In this document: positions 1 to 8,366 of the stretch, in pieces
How the letters are laid out: each line of letters begins with the position of its first letter
Position numbering within the stretch: position 1 is the first letter of the stretch
Source of the DNA: Gallionella sp.
GTDB taxonomy: Bacteria > Pseudomonadota > Gammaproteobacteria > Burkholderiales > Gallionellaceae
Length of the DNA stretch: 64,000 nt
Direction of reading: 5' to 3'
NCBI GenBank assembly: GCA_023259035.1
Contig: JAHFRA010000011.1
Location: 17,652 to 81,651, forward strand
Notes under the pieces: generated by a model
What the model saw: the letters and a program-made list of their open reading frames with translations, nothing else
The model's database searches: none
Told to the model about the DNA's origin: nothing
Made by a program: the position numbers and the translations under genes

Positions 1-513
1 GGACAGGGCAGCGCGAAAACGTTGCGTGAGTTGGGCGTCGCCAATATCATCGCACCCGCCAAACGATTCGACAGCGAAGGCCTGCTGGCCTTGCCGGAAT
101 TGCAAAATGTCAGCGGATGGCGCGTAATGATTTTTCGCGGCGATGGCGGGCGCGAACTGCTGGGTGACACGCTCAAGGCACGCGGAGCGACGGTGGAATA
201 CGCCGCTTGCTACCAACGCAGCAAGCCGCAGCTGGATGCGAGCCTGTTGGCGGCGTCTGCACCGGATGCGATTACCGTTACCAGCAGCGAGGCATTAAGT
301 CATTTGTGGCAAATGCTCGGCGAAAGCGCCCGAACCGTATTGCGCGACACGCCGTTGTTCGTGCCACATGGGCGCATCGCTGAGCTGGCGCGCCAACAAG
401 GCTGGCGGTCAGTGCAATTGACTGGCGCGGGAGATGACGGATTGCTGTCGGCTTTGATAGCATGGGCGGGCCAGGATTTTTGTGTGCCGCATGGCGGCCC
501 AACTCAAATATAA
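1..513 (+). CDS. hemD: Uroporphyrinogen-III synthase, C-terminal part (5' end outside window)
   Basis: HemD cyclises hydroxymethylbilane to uroporphyrinogen III, the branch point to heme and siroheme, in the cytoplasm. The frame is open from base 1 (GQGSAKTLRELG...), so the first roughly 90 residues lie upstream of the window. The visible part carries typical HemD blocks: 'FRGDGGRELL', 'VEYAACYQRSKP', 'DAITVTSSEAL' and a 'VPHGRIAELARQQGW' segment. It is followed after 59 bp by hemX and hemY on the same strand, the usual proteobacterial hem cluster. The identification rests on these blocks together with the context. The true start cannot be seen. Confidence 0.93.
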   Translation, partial: GQGSAKTLRELGVANIIAPAKRFDSEGLLALPELQNVSGWRVMIFRGDGGRELLGDTLKARGATVEYAACYQRSKPQLDASLLAASAPDAITVTSSEALSHLWQMLGESARTVLRDTPLFVPHGRIAELARQQGWRSVQLTGAGDDGLLSALIAWAGQDFCVPHGGPTQI

Positions 514-572
514 ATCGCGGCTACGCCGCGCTACATTCTGCCCCCTGTCTTCTGTTGCCTGAAAGGTATTGA

Positions 573-1691
573 ATGAACGACAAAACTCCACAGCCAGAAA
601 ACGTCGAGCCGGATATCTCGACATTTCGGCACACGCCGCGTCCGGCGCATAAAACTTCAGTTGCCGCGGTACTCGCGCGCATCAGCATTACACAGTTGAC
701 ACTGGCCGTGCTGGTGGTGATTTTTCTTTGGCAATGGCTGGACGGGCACCGCGCTATTGATGATATGCAGCAGCAACTGGCGAAAAAGATTGCCGAGATG
801 GACGGCACAAGCAAAGCCTATCAGATATTGCTGGCCCAAGACCAGGATCAAGTGCGCGAACTTTCCGTCAAAGTGGCAACACTGGAAACACGTTATGCCG
901 AAGCACAAAATCAGCGCGCCGCGCTGGAGGCTTTATACAACGATCTGTCCGTGAGCCGGGACGAAACCGCGCTGGCGGAGGTCGAGCAGTTGCTGTTGAG
1001 CGCCGGGCAACAATTGCAATTGTCGGCCAATGTAAAAGCCGCGCTGATTGCCATGCAGAGCGCCGATGCGCGTTTGCAGCGCATGGACAGGCCTGCGTTT
1101 AACGGGCTTCGCAAGGCCATTAGCCAGGACATGGACAAGTTGCGCGCATTGCCCAGCGTGGATATTGTTGGCATTAATCTTCAACTCGACAATCTGATCG
1201 CCGTTGTGGACGAGTTGCCTCTGGTCTATCAGCAGCGCGCGACGAAGAGGAAGGAGGCCATGCAAGCTGCCGCGCCCAAAGATGAGACGGCATGGCAAAG
1301 ATTATTGCGGGAAATGTGGCATGAGGCGAAACAGTTGATACGCATTGAGGATACCGGCAAGGCCGAAATTCCGCTGTTGCCGCCCGATCAGGAATATTTC
1401 CTGCGCGAAAATCTCAAGCTGCGTTTATTGTCGGCGCGCCTTGCATTGCTGTCGCGCGACGAAGATAGTTTCAAGCAGGAACTAAAAACCGCGCAACAGT
1501 GGACAGCGCATTATTTCGACAACAAATCGAATGAGGGCGCGCGGATGCTGTCCAGTTTAAAAAAGTTGGCGGCTTCCAGTATCAGCATTGAGTTGGCGGA
1601 CATCAGCCCCAGCCTGCAGGCGGTGCGCAATTACCGCCTGACCCACGAAGGCGCGATAGATCGCAACCTGCCCAAGAAGACGGCGCGATGA
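573..1691 (+). CDS. hemX: HemX-family membrane protein (annotated as uroporphyrinogen-III C-methyltransferase-like)
   Basis: The 372-residue protein has a cytoplasmic N-terminus, one transmembrane helix at about residues 36-55 and a long predicted coiled coil from about 60 to 125. A helical HemX domain follows, ending near residue 365. The HemX family is encoded between hemD and hemY in many proteobacteria. Its exact role in heme synthesis is not settled, and the methyltransferase name is historical: no SAM-binding motif is visible. The start ATG has an AAAGG box six bases upstream. Its stop overlaps the hemY start (ATGA), so the two are probably translationally coupled. Confidence 0.9.
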   Translation: MNDKTPQPENVEPDISTFRHTPRPAHKTSVAAVLARISITQLTLAVLVVIFLWQWLDGHRAIDDMQQQLAKKIAEMDGTSKAYQILLAQDQDQVRELSVKVATLETRYAEAQNQRAALEALYNDLSVSRDETALAEVEQLLLSAGQQLQLSANVKAALIAMQSADARLQRMDRPAFNGLRKAISQDMDKLRALPSVDIVGINLQLDNLIAVVDELPLVYQQRATKRKEAMQAAAPKDETAWQRLLREMWHEAKQLIRIEDTGKAEIPLLPPDQEYFLRENLKLRLLSARLALLSRDEDSFKQELKTAQQWTAHYFDNKSNEGARMLSSLKKLAASSISIELADISPSLQAVRNYRLTHEGAIDRNLPKKTAR

Positions 1692-2866
1692 AATATTTAC
1701 TCTGGATATTGCTGCTGTTTACCGCCGCCGCAGCGCTGACTACAGCATCGCACAATCCGGCCTACCTGCTATTGGTGTATCCGCCTTATCGGATCGAATT
1801 ATCGTTTACGTTATTTATTGTCTTGCTGCTGTTCATGTTTGTCTTTGGTTACGGATTGGTTCGTCTGGTGTTTGCCGCGATGCAGCTACCGGCATACGTG
1901 CGTAAATTTCGATTGGAGCGCACGCAAGCCAAGGCGCGCAAGCTATTGGACGAGTCGCTTGGCGCGTTCTTTGAAGGTCGCTATGCAGTAGCGGAAAAAG
2001 CGTCGGCACATGCGATGGAATTGGGTGAATCATCCGCTTTGTATCCCATTATCGCGGCGCGTTCGGCACACGAATTGCGCGAATATGCAAAACGTGACGC
2101 TTATCTTTCCGCTGCCGATGACAAGTCGATGGGCGACTCCACCATGCGCCTTATGGCAACCACTAAATTCATGCTTGATCAGCACGACCCGCGCGCCGCA
2201 TTGAATGCCTTGCAGAAATTACGCGACAGCGGGGTCAAAGGGCACATTGGCGCGCTGTCGCTGGAACTGAAAGCACAGCAACAGGCGGGTAATTGGGACG
2301 CGGTATTGAAAGTGCTCGAACAGCTGGAAAAACGCGAATCAATCGATGCGACGCTGGCCGAACAAATGCGCCAGCAGGCTTGGCTGGAAAAAATACGCGC
2401 GCAGAAAAACCTTGCGGGGCTGACTGCCTGCCTGAAAAATATGCCGGCAAACCTCAAGCGTCGCGGCAGGATTGCTGCCGCTGCAGCACGCGCATTGAGC
2501 CAGTACGGTAGTTGCTCGCCCGCGCAACAGCTCCTCTCCGATAGCCTGAACGCGCAATGGGACAGCGAACTGGTCACGCTGTACGGTGATTGCCCATCCG
2601 AAAATGCGGTGGCACAAATCGAACAAGCCGAGAAGTGGCTTAATCAACATAAGGACGATGCCGGCCTGCTGCTCGCGCTCGGAAAGCTCTGCCTATATCA
2701 AAAATTGTGGGGCAAAGCACGGAGTTATCTGGATGCCAGCGCCAGCGTATCTCCCAGCCATGGTGCCTACACAGCGTTGGGTCAACTTGCGGAACAATTA
2801 GGCAACCCGGAAGAGGGTGCCAGGTATTACCAGAAAGCGATTGAACTCGCGCAGAAGATTGACTGA
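1688..2866 (+). CDS. hemY: HemY-family TPR membrane protein
   Basis: The 392-residue protein has two N-terminal transmembrane helices (about residues 3-20 and 38-64) followed by a helical HemY_N region and TPR-like helix pairs near the C-terminus (about 325-388, including 'ALGQLAEQLGNPEEGARYY'). In this family the TPR part is thought to face the periplasm and to help assemble or regulate heme-pathway complexes. This is the proteobacterial HemY, not the protoporphyrinogen oxidase HemY of Bacillus. It overlaps hemX by four bases. About 226 bp without a credible gene separate it from the convergent rhodanese gene. Confidence 0.9.
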   Translation: MKYLLWILLLFTAAAALTTASHNPAYLLLVYPPYRIELSFTLFIVLLLFMFVFGYGLVRLVFAAMQLPAYVRKFRLERTQAKARKLLDESLGAFFEGRYAVAEKASAHAMELGESSALYPIIAARSAHELREYAKRDAYLSAADDKSMGDSTMRLMATTKFMLDQHDPRAALNALQKLRDSGVKGHIGALSLELKAQQQAGNWDAVLKVLEQLEKRESIDATLAEQMRQQAWLEKIRAQKNLAGLTACLKNMPANLKRRGRIAAAAARALSQYGSCSPAQQLLSDSLNAQWDSELVTLYGDCPSENAVAQIEQAEKWLNQHKDDAGLLLALGKLCLYQKLWGKARSYLDASASVSPSHGAYTALGQLAEQLGNPEEGARYYQKAIELAQKID

Positions 2867-3092
2867 GTTTTGACTGCGACGATCTTCTGGCGTATTGGGA
2901 TAGGTAGTAGCTTTACTGCTGCCGAACGAACAGAAATCAAGCGGACAGAAATTTATCAGGGCTTTTGCAGAGGTTCCCCAATGCGGGTTGATGCCTTTGT
3001 GCCGGGTCAACCATTGCCCACCAACGGGCGTAAAGAGATTCCGGATGCAACATTTACGCATTTTGCGCCGCTGATTGCAGGGGCAGCATGGA

Positions 3093-3545
3093 TTAACCCT
3101 GCTCCCAGGGTAACCCGGCAACGCGCCAACCGCCCAGCGTATTGCGGTGTCCGTCCGCGTTTTTCTCGCCTTCGAAGCCTTCCAGCACATTGTAACAGCC
3201 GCTGAAGCCCGTATTGGTGGCGGCGGCGGCGGCATGGTGCGAGCGCACCCCGCTGCGGCAGATGAATAGCACTAGCGCTTCCTTGTCCACCTGCTGCTCG
3301 AGCTGGGCGATGAAATGCGGGTTGAGCTTCATGCCAGGATAGGTCGCCCATTCGATTTCTGCGGCATTGGGCAAACGCCCAACCCAGTCCAATTCGGCAC
3401 GGCTGCGCACATCGACCAGCTTGGCGCCGGGTGCGGATTGCAAAATTTCATAAGCCTCATCGGGATACAGCGCGCCCTTGTAGAGTAAATTCAGTTCCTT
3501 GGCGCGTTGTTGCGCGGCTTGCAGAATGGCGGTAATTTTCCCCAT
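3093..3545 (-). CDS. Single-domain rhodanese-like sulfurtransferase
   Basis: The 150-residue protein is one rhodanese domain. It has the 'LVDVRSRAE' strand near residue 43 and the active-site loop 'CRSGVRS', with the catalytic cysteine at about residue 96, which would carry a persulfide. A short N-terminal helical extension (about 25 residues) precedes the domain. There is no signal peptide, so it is probably cytoplasmic. It is transcribed alone, convergent with hemY and divergent from the CDF gene. The physiological sulfur donor and acceptor cannot be told from sequence. The start ATG at 3545 is the first in the frame and gives a normal family length. Confidence 0.85.
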   Translation of the reverse strand: MGKITAILQAAQQRAKELNLLYKGALYPDEAYEILQSAPGAKLVDVRSRAELDWVGRLPNAAEIEWATYPGMKLNPHFIAQLEQQVDKEALVLFICRSGVRSHHAAAAATNTGFSGCYNVLEGFEGEKNADGHRNTLGGWRVAGLPWEQG

Positions 3546-3634
3546 GTCGATTCTTTCTTCTATTTGTGATTGTTTAACGAATCTGGCGCAAGTGCTATGC
3601 TGCGCGATGCAGATGCAATACTAGCGCAACCGAC

Positions 3635-4825
3635 ATGAAAAATCACACCCATTTACATCAACCCCAGCCTGCTATCGGGGCTTTCGAGCCGCTGCATCCG
3701 GAGCGTTTTGCCGCCGCGCAAAAAAGCACTTGGGTGAGTATCGCCATCAATTTGCTACTGACGTTCTTCCAGGTCGCGGGCGGATTTTTCGCGCATTCGC
3801 AAGCCTTGATGGCCGATGGTCTGCACTCGCTGTCGGATTTGCTTTCCGATGTACTGGTGCTGTACGCGAACCGTCACGGCAACCGCCACGCCGACGCCAA
3901 CCATCCTTACGGGCATGCACGGGTAGAAACCGCCGCAACATTTATCTTGGGAATTTTCCTTGCTGCGCTCGGTGTAGGATTGCTGGTGGCTGCCGCAATG
4001 CGTTTGCAGCAGCCCAGCACATTGCAGGCGGTAAATCCGCTGGCGCTGGCCATCGCGATGGCCGCATTGGTTGCCAAGGAAGGCATGTTTCGCTACATGC
4101 TGGCGGTGGCCAAGCGGGTACGCTCGCAGATGTTGGTAGCTAATGCATGGCATGCGCGTTCGGATGCGGCATCTTCATTAGTCGTCGTCGTCGGCGTGAT
4201 CGGCAATCTGTTCGGCTACACCTTTCTCGATCTGGTTGCCGCCGCGGTGGTGGGGGTGATGATTGCACACATGGGCGGCAAACTGGCCTTGGAAGCAATG
4301 GCGGAACTGATCGATACCGGTTTGGATGAGGAGGAGGTCGAGGCCATCCGGCAAACCTTGCTCAATACCCATGGGGTGCGGGCACTGCATGATTTGCGCA
4401 CCCGCAAGATGGCCGACAATGCGCTGGTTGACGCGCACATCGTGGTCGATCCCAAGATTAGTGTTTCGGAGGGGCATTTCATTGCCGAATCGGCACGTTA
4501 TGCCGTGCTTCAAAACCACCATGTGTTGGATGTGATGGTGCACATTGATCCTGAAGATGACCTGCAAGCCAAACCCAACGCGCATTTGCCCGGTCGCCCC
4601 GGGTTGCTGGCGCATCTTGCCGAGCGTCTGGGGGATTCGAGCCTGACGGGTAATCGCGTGGTGTTCCACTATCTGGATGGCAAGGTGGATGCCGAGATAT
4701 ATTTGCCTGCCGATCAAGCACATGGAAAACAAGCTGATGCCTTGCAGACACGTTGCGACGAACTGGTCGGCGATGACGAGTTATTTCGTGCCATTCATGT
4801 CCATCGCAGCCACGCACAGAATTAG
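3635..4825 (+). CDS. Cation diffusion facilitator (CDF) divalent metal efflux transporter with extended C-terminal domain
   Basis: CDF proteins export Zn2+, Fe2+, Mn2+ or related ions in exchange for protons at the inner membrane. The first 210 residues hold the transmembrane helices. Metal-site motifs are visible: 'ADGLHSLSD' (Asp61 and Asp68) in TM2, 'HPYGHAR' after it, and 'HARSDAASS' (His173 and Asp177) in TM5. A cytoplasmic dimerisation domain follows at about 235-305. At 396 residues it is about 90 longer than FieF-type proteins; the extra tail looks like a second alpha-beta metal-binding-type domain. The spacing of Asp and His resembles the Fe/Zn-type FieF group, but the substrate is not proven. 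Confidence 0.9.
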   Translation: MKNHTHLHQPQPAIGAFEPLHPERFAAAQKSTWVSIAINLLLTFFQVAGGFFAHSQALMADGLHSLSDLLSDVLVLYANRHGNRHADANHPYGHARVETAATFILGIFLAALGVGLLVAAAMRLQQPSTLQAVNPLALAIAMAALVAKEGMFRYMLAVAKRVRSQMLVANAWHARSDAASSLVVVVGVIGNLFGYTFLDLVAAAVVGVMIAHMGGKLALEAMAELIDTGLDEEEVEAIRQTLLNTHGVRALHDLRTRKMADNALVDAHIVVDPKISVSEGHFIAESARYAVLQNHHVLDVMVHIDPEDDLQAKPNAHLPGRPGLLAHLAERLGDSSLTGNRVVFHYLDGKVDAEIYLPADQAHGKQADALQTRCDELVGDDELFRAIHVHRSHAQN

Positions 4826-4922
4826 TGCGCAAACGATCATGTCACGTTCAATTTTGGTGCGAATATTTTATGTGCTGCGTTGCTGGCTTATGGCACAATG
4901 CCGCTTGTTCATGCGGGAAGAG

Positions 4923-4939
4923 TTGGCACGCTTCCTGCG
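4923..4939 (+). promoter_or_regulatory. Sigma-54 (RpoN) -24/-12 promoter of glnA
   Basis: The sequence TTGGCACGCTTCCTGCG matches the RpoN consensus (TTGGCACG-N4-TTGCW) with GG and GC separated by exactly ten bases (GG at 4925-4926, GC at 4937-4938). The predicted start site near 4950 gives a leader of about 85 nt before glnA. One NtrC-like half site (TTGGTGC, 4854-4860) lies about 70 bp upstream. The downstream ntrBC pair would supply the activator. A sigma-70 promoter may also exist but is not clear. Confidence 0.75.
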
Positions 4940-5035
4940 GCTAGTCTAGTGCCGCGTATCACGTATTTTGGTTCACTGATTATTTGATTTTAATTTGTTA
5001 CATTTTTTTGTTGTATTTCTTGTGAGGAGAGAGTT

Positions 5036-6451
5036 ATGTCGATGTCGGCAAATGATGTGTTGAAAATGATCAAGGACCGCGATATCAAATTCGTGGATTT
5101 CCGTTTTACCGATACGCGCGGCAAGGAGCAGCACGTTGGTGTGCCTGCCAAATACGTGGGTATGGACAAATTTGAGGACGGCCATGCGTTCGACGGCTCT
5201 TCAATTTCCGGCTGGAAAGGTATTCAAGCATCGGATATGTTGCTGATGCCTGACCCTGAAACCGCCTACCTTGACCCGTTCATGGATGAAAACACTCTGG
5301 TGATTACCTGCGATGTGGTCGAGCCGACCGATGGCAAAGGCTATGACCGCGATCCGCGTTCCATCGCGAAGCGTGCGGAAGCCTATTTGCAGTCCAGCGG
5401 TATCGGCGACACGGCTTACTTTGGGCCCGAGCCGGAGTTTTTCATTTTTGATTCCGTAAACTGGCATGTCGACATGTCCGGCTGTTCGCTGAAGATCAAT
5501 TCCGAAGAGGCTGCATGGTCAACCGGCGAGAAATTCGATGGCGGCAATACCGGACATCGGCCCATGGTCAAAGGTGGCTACTTCCCGGTTCCGCCGGTCG
5601 ACAGCCTGAACGATATCCGCGCCGCGATGTGCCTGGCGCTGGAAGACATCGGCATCGAAGTCGAAGTGCATCACCATGAAGTGGCAACCGCCGGGCAGTG
5701 CGAAATCGGCACCAAGTTCAACACGCTGGTGCGGCGTGCCGACCAGACTCAAGCCTTGAAATATGTGGTGCATAACGTTGCGCACCAATATGGCAAAACG
5801 GCGACCTTCATGCCCAAGCCCATCGTCGGCGACAACGGTTCCGGCATGCACGTGCACCAATCCATCTGGAAAAACGGCAAGAATTTGTTTGCCGGCAACG
5901 GCTATGCGGGGCTGTCCGAAACCGCGCTGTTTTACATTGGCGGCATCATCAAGCACGCCAAGGCGCTGAACGCGATCACCAATCCTGGCACCAACTCCTA
6001 CAAGCGCCTGGTTCCGCATTACGAAGCGCCGGTCAAGCTGGCTTATTCGGCAAAGAATCGTTCCGCTTCGATCCGTATCCCGCACGTAGCCAGCGACAAG
6101 GCGCGCCGCATCGAAACCCGTTTCCCGGATCCGACCGCGAACCCGTATCTGTGTTTTGCAGCCTTGATGATGGCCGGTTTGGATGGCATTCAAAACAAGA
6201 TTCACCCTGGCGATCCGGCTGACAAAAACCTGTATGACCTGCCCCCCGAAGAGGATGCAAAAATCCCGACAGTGTGCAGTTCACTGGACGAAGCGTTGGC
6301 AAACCTGGACAAGGATCGCGAGTTCTTGACCCGCGGCGGAGTCTTCTCCAACGACTTCATAGATGCATTCATCACGCTAAAAATGGAAGAGGTCAACCGC
6401 ATCCGCATGACCACACACCCGGTTGAATTCGACATGTATTACAGTATTTAG
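5036..6451 (+). CDS. glnA: Type I glutamine synthetase
   Basis: GlnA condenses glutamate and ammonia to glutamine using ATP and forms a cytoplasmic dodecamer. The 471-residue length is typical of proteobacterial GSI-beta enzymes. Visible signatures are the N-terminal beta-grasp motif '[12 protein letters not shown]', the glutamate/metal region '[12 protein letters not shown]', the ATP motif '[16 protein letters not shown]', and the adenylylation site 'NLYDLPPEE' near residue 400, whose Tyr is the target of GlnE. A GAGGAGAG Shine-Dalgarno lies just upstream of the ATG. It has its own sigma-54 promoter and a rho-independent terminator, so it is probably monocistronic, with ntrBC downstream as in enteric bacteria. 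Confidence 0.98.
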   Translation: MSMSANDVLKMIKDRDIKFVDFRFTDTRGKEQHVGVPAKYVGMDKFEDGHAFDGSSISGWKGIQASDMLLMPDPETAYLDPFMDENTLVITCDVVEPTDGKGYDRDPRSIAKRAEAYLQSSGIGDTAYFGPEPEFFIFDSVNWHVDMSGCSLKINSEEAAWSTGEKFDGGNTGHRPMVKGGYFPVPPVDSLNDIRAAMCLALEDIGIEVEVHHHEVATAGQCEIGTKFNTLVRRADQTQALKYVVHNVAHQYGKTATFMPKPIVGDNGSGMHVHQSIWKNGKNLFAGNGYAGLSETALFYIGGIIKHAKALNAITNPGTNSYKRLVPHYEAPVKLAYSAKNRSASIRIPHVASDKARRIETRFPDPTANPYLCFAALMMAGLDGIQNKIHPGDPADKNLYDLPPEEDAKIPTVCSSLDEALANLDKDREFLTRGGVFSNDFIDAFITLKMEEVNRIRMTTHPVEFDMYYSI

Positions 6452-6481
6452 CGGCAAGATTCAGGCACACGATGCAGGACA

Positions 6482-6512
6482 ACAAACGGGGCGCAAGCCT
6501 CGTTTTGTTTTT
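6482..6512 (+). terminator. Rho-independent terminator after glnA
   Basis: An 8-bp stem (AAACGGGG with CCTCGTTT, one G-T pair) closes a CGCAAG loop and is followed by TGTTTTT. It starts about 30 bp after the glnA stop codon. Confidence 0.85.
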
Positions 6513-6609
6513 GCTGCGAGATGAACCTTGAATGGTTTGAACAGCAAACGGTTTGTCTGTGTCTGAGGCTTGCCCTATACTTGCCCATGCCACCCGCAGG
6601 AGATCCATC

Positions 6610-7086
6610 ATGAAACCTCGATATTTGCTTGTTGCCATAATGTGTTCTTGTCCGATATTAGGACAGGCTGAAATCTACAAGGCTATTGATGCCGATGGGC
6701 ATGTAACTTACTCGAGCACGCCGATCAAAGGAGGAAGAAGAATTATTCTGGAGCCGTTGCCGACCATGGCACCATCTGCGCGCGTGCGATCCGCCGCTTC
6801 ACCGGAAGGCTTTCCAAGAGTGGACGGCGAAACCCAAAAAGGGCGTGACGATACACGCCGGAAGATTCTGGAAGATGAGTTAAACACTGAAGAAAGATTG
6901 CTCGAAGAAGCCAAACGCAGCTTGAAGGAAGGCGAGGAAAACCCTGAAGTCCATCGCGGACAAGACGGCAAGACTTATCGCAACGTGGCGAAATATGAAG
7001 AAAAAGTCAAATCGCTGAGCGAGCAAGTTGATTTGCACCAGAAGAACATCGATGCGCTAAAAACCGAGCTGTCCAAACTCAAATAG
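6610..7086 (+). CDS. Secreted DUF4124-domain protein with C-terminal coiled coil
   Basis: The ATG at 6610 is preferred over an upstream GTG because CAGGAG lies at 6597-6602 and the product then begins with a clean signal peptide (about 20 residues, 'ILGQA' before the mature 'EIYKAIDADGHVTYSSTP'). The mature N-terminus is the DUF4124 domain common in periplasmic beta- and gammaproteobacterial proteins. Residues from about 75 onward are strongly charged and predicted helical/coiled coil. The function is unknown. The gene sits between glnA and ntrB with 39 bp to ntrB, but nothing shows a link to nitrogen control. Confidence 0.8.
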   Translation: MKPRYLLVAIMCSCPILGQAEIYKAIDADGHVTYSSTPIKGGRRIILEPLPTMAPSARVRSAASPEGFPRVDGETQKGRDDTRRKILEDELNTEERLLEEAKRSLKEGEENPEVHRGQDGKTYRNVAKYEEKVKSLSEQVDLHQKNIDALKTELSKLK

Positions 7087-7125
7087 CTCTTTCATCTGGC
7101 ATGTTTTCTGCTTCGTTAAGGACGT

Positions 7126-8289
7126 ATGCCTGACTTTCCCTTCCTCACGCTGGAGTTCTTGGCGACCGCTGTCATCCTGCTGGATGATGAAACGCGTGTC
7201 GTTTATCTCAATCCAGCAGCGGAACACCTGTTCGATGTGAGCGGCAAAAATCTGCTCGGGCATCCGGCGCGGCAGGCGTTCACGGATACAGAACAATTGA
7301 TGAACGCCTTGCAACATGCAACCCAGGACAATGCCAGCTATATCGAGCACGACCTGACGCTCGGCACACCTGCGCACGGCAAGCTGCATTTACGCTGCGC
7401 GGTAACACCGATGCAGCTGGACAACGGGCATGGCCAGGATGCCGCACCCGACGATGATCTCCGTCATGCCCGGTCCCCTCTCCCGCAAGCGGACGAGAAA
7501 GCGAACGAATCGCTGCGCGAGCTTCACTATAGCCGCTATTTGCTGCTGGAATTTCACCCGATAGGCAGGCCGCTGAAGCTGGCGCGCGAAGAACAGATGC
7601 TGGATCAGACACAAGCAAATCGCCTGTTGTTGCGCAACCTCGCGCATGAGATCAAGAATCCGCTTGGCGGCATACGCGGCGCGGCGCAATTGCTCGAGCA
7701 GGAACTGGATAATCCGGCGTTGCGCGAATACACCCAGGTCATCGTGCAAGAGGCGGACCGGCTGCGTTCGCTGATGGAGAAATTGCTCTCCCCGCAAAAC
7801 GCCTCTCACTACAGCGCGCTCAACATCCATGAAGTGCTGGAGCGGGTACGCAGCGTGGTGCTGGCGGAAATACCGGAAGGATTAACGATGCAGCGCGACT
7901 ATGACATCAGCTTGCCGGCGCTGGTCGGCGATAAGGAACAGTTAATACAGGCGATGCTCAACATCGTGCGCAATGCCGCACAGGCCATGCAAGGCAAAGG
8001 ATCGATTGTATTGCGCACCCGCATTGCGCGGCAGGTGACGCTGATCAAACGTCGCCATCGCCTGGCGGTGATCGTGCAGGTTATCGATAATGGGCCGGGT
8101 ATTCCGCCGGAACTGCAGGACAAGATTTTTTATCCGCTGGTGTCGGGACGAGCCGATGGCCACGGGCTGGGGCTGACTTTGGCGCAGGATTTCGTCAGCC
8201 AGCATCACGGCACGATAGAATTTGACAGTGAACCTGGGCGCACATGTTTCACCGTGCTGCTGCCGCTCGGCATAGCCGAAACCAAATAG
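7126..8289 (+). CDS. ntrB: Nitrogen regulation sensor histidine kinase NtrB (GlnL)
   Basis: NtrB is the cytoplasmic kinase/phosphatase that sets NtrC phosphorylation in response to PII protein. The 387-residue protein has an N-terminal PAS domain (about 5-150), an H-box 'NLAHEIKNPLGGIRGAAQL' with His174, an N-box 'NIVRNAAQAM', and G-boxes 'DNGPGIPPEL' and 'GHGLGLTLAQ'. There are no transmembrane helices, as expected for NtrB. The PAS domain appears to contain about 30 extra residues (about 100-130). AAGGA lies close upstream of the ATG. The ntrC gene follows 77 bp downstream. Confidence 0.96.
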   Translation: MPDFPFLTLEFLATAVILLDDETRVVYLNPAAEHLFDVSGKNLLGHPARQAFTDTEQLMNALQHATQDNASYIEHDLTLGTPAHGKLHLRCAVTPMQLDNGHGQDAAPDDDLRHARSPLPQADEKANESLRELHYSRYLLLEFHPIGRPLKLAREEQMLDQTQANRLLLRNLAHEIKNPLGGIRGAAQLLEQELDNPALREYTQVIVQEADRLRSLMEKLLSPQNASHYSALNIHEVLERVRSVVLAEIPEGLTMQRDYDISLPALVGDKEQLIQAMLNIVRNAAQAMQGKGSIVLRTRIARQVTLIKRRHRLAVIVQVIDNGPGIPPELQDKIFYPLVSGRADGHGLGLTLAQDFVSQHHGTIEFDSEPGRTCFTVLLPLGIAETK

Positions 8290-8366
8290 GTAGCACGGAT
8301 GAAGCGCAGCGGAATCCGGGAAAGCATCCCGCAAGCGCCCTACAAAAGTAACCAAAGGTGAGTGAA

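Noticed and set aside
2870..3205. 111-residue plus-strand frame between hemY and the rhodanese gene
   Set aside because: Its C-terminal third is antisense to the rhodanese gene and the composition is not protein-like.
7097..7112. A second GG-N10-GC sigma-54-like site (TGGCATGTTTTCTGCT) before ntrB
   Set aside because: A start site 12 bases after the GC would fall around 7122, leaving the Shine-Dalgarno (AAGGA) outside the transcript, so it is unlikely to be the ntrB promoter.
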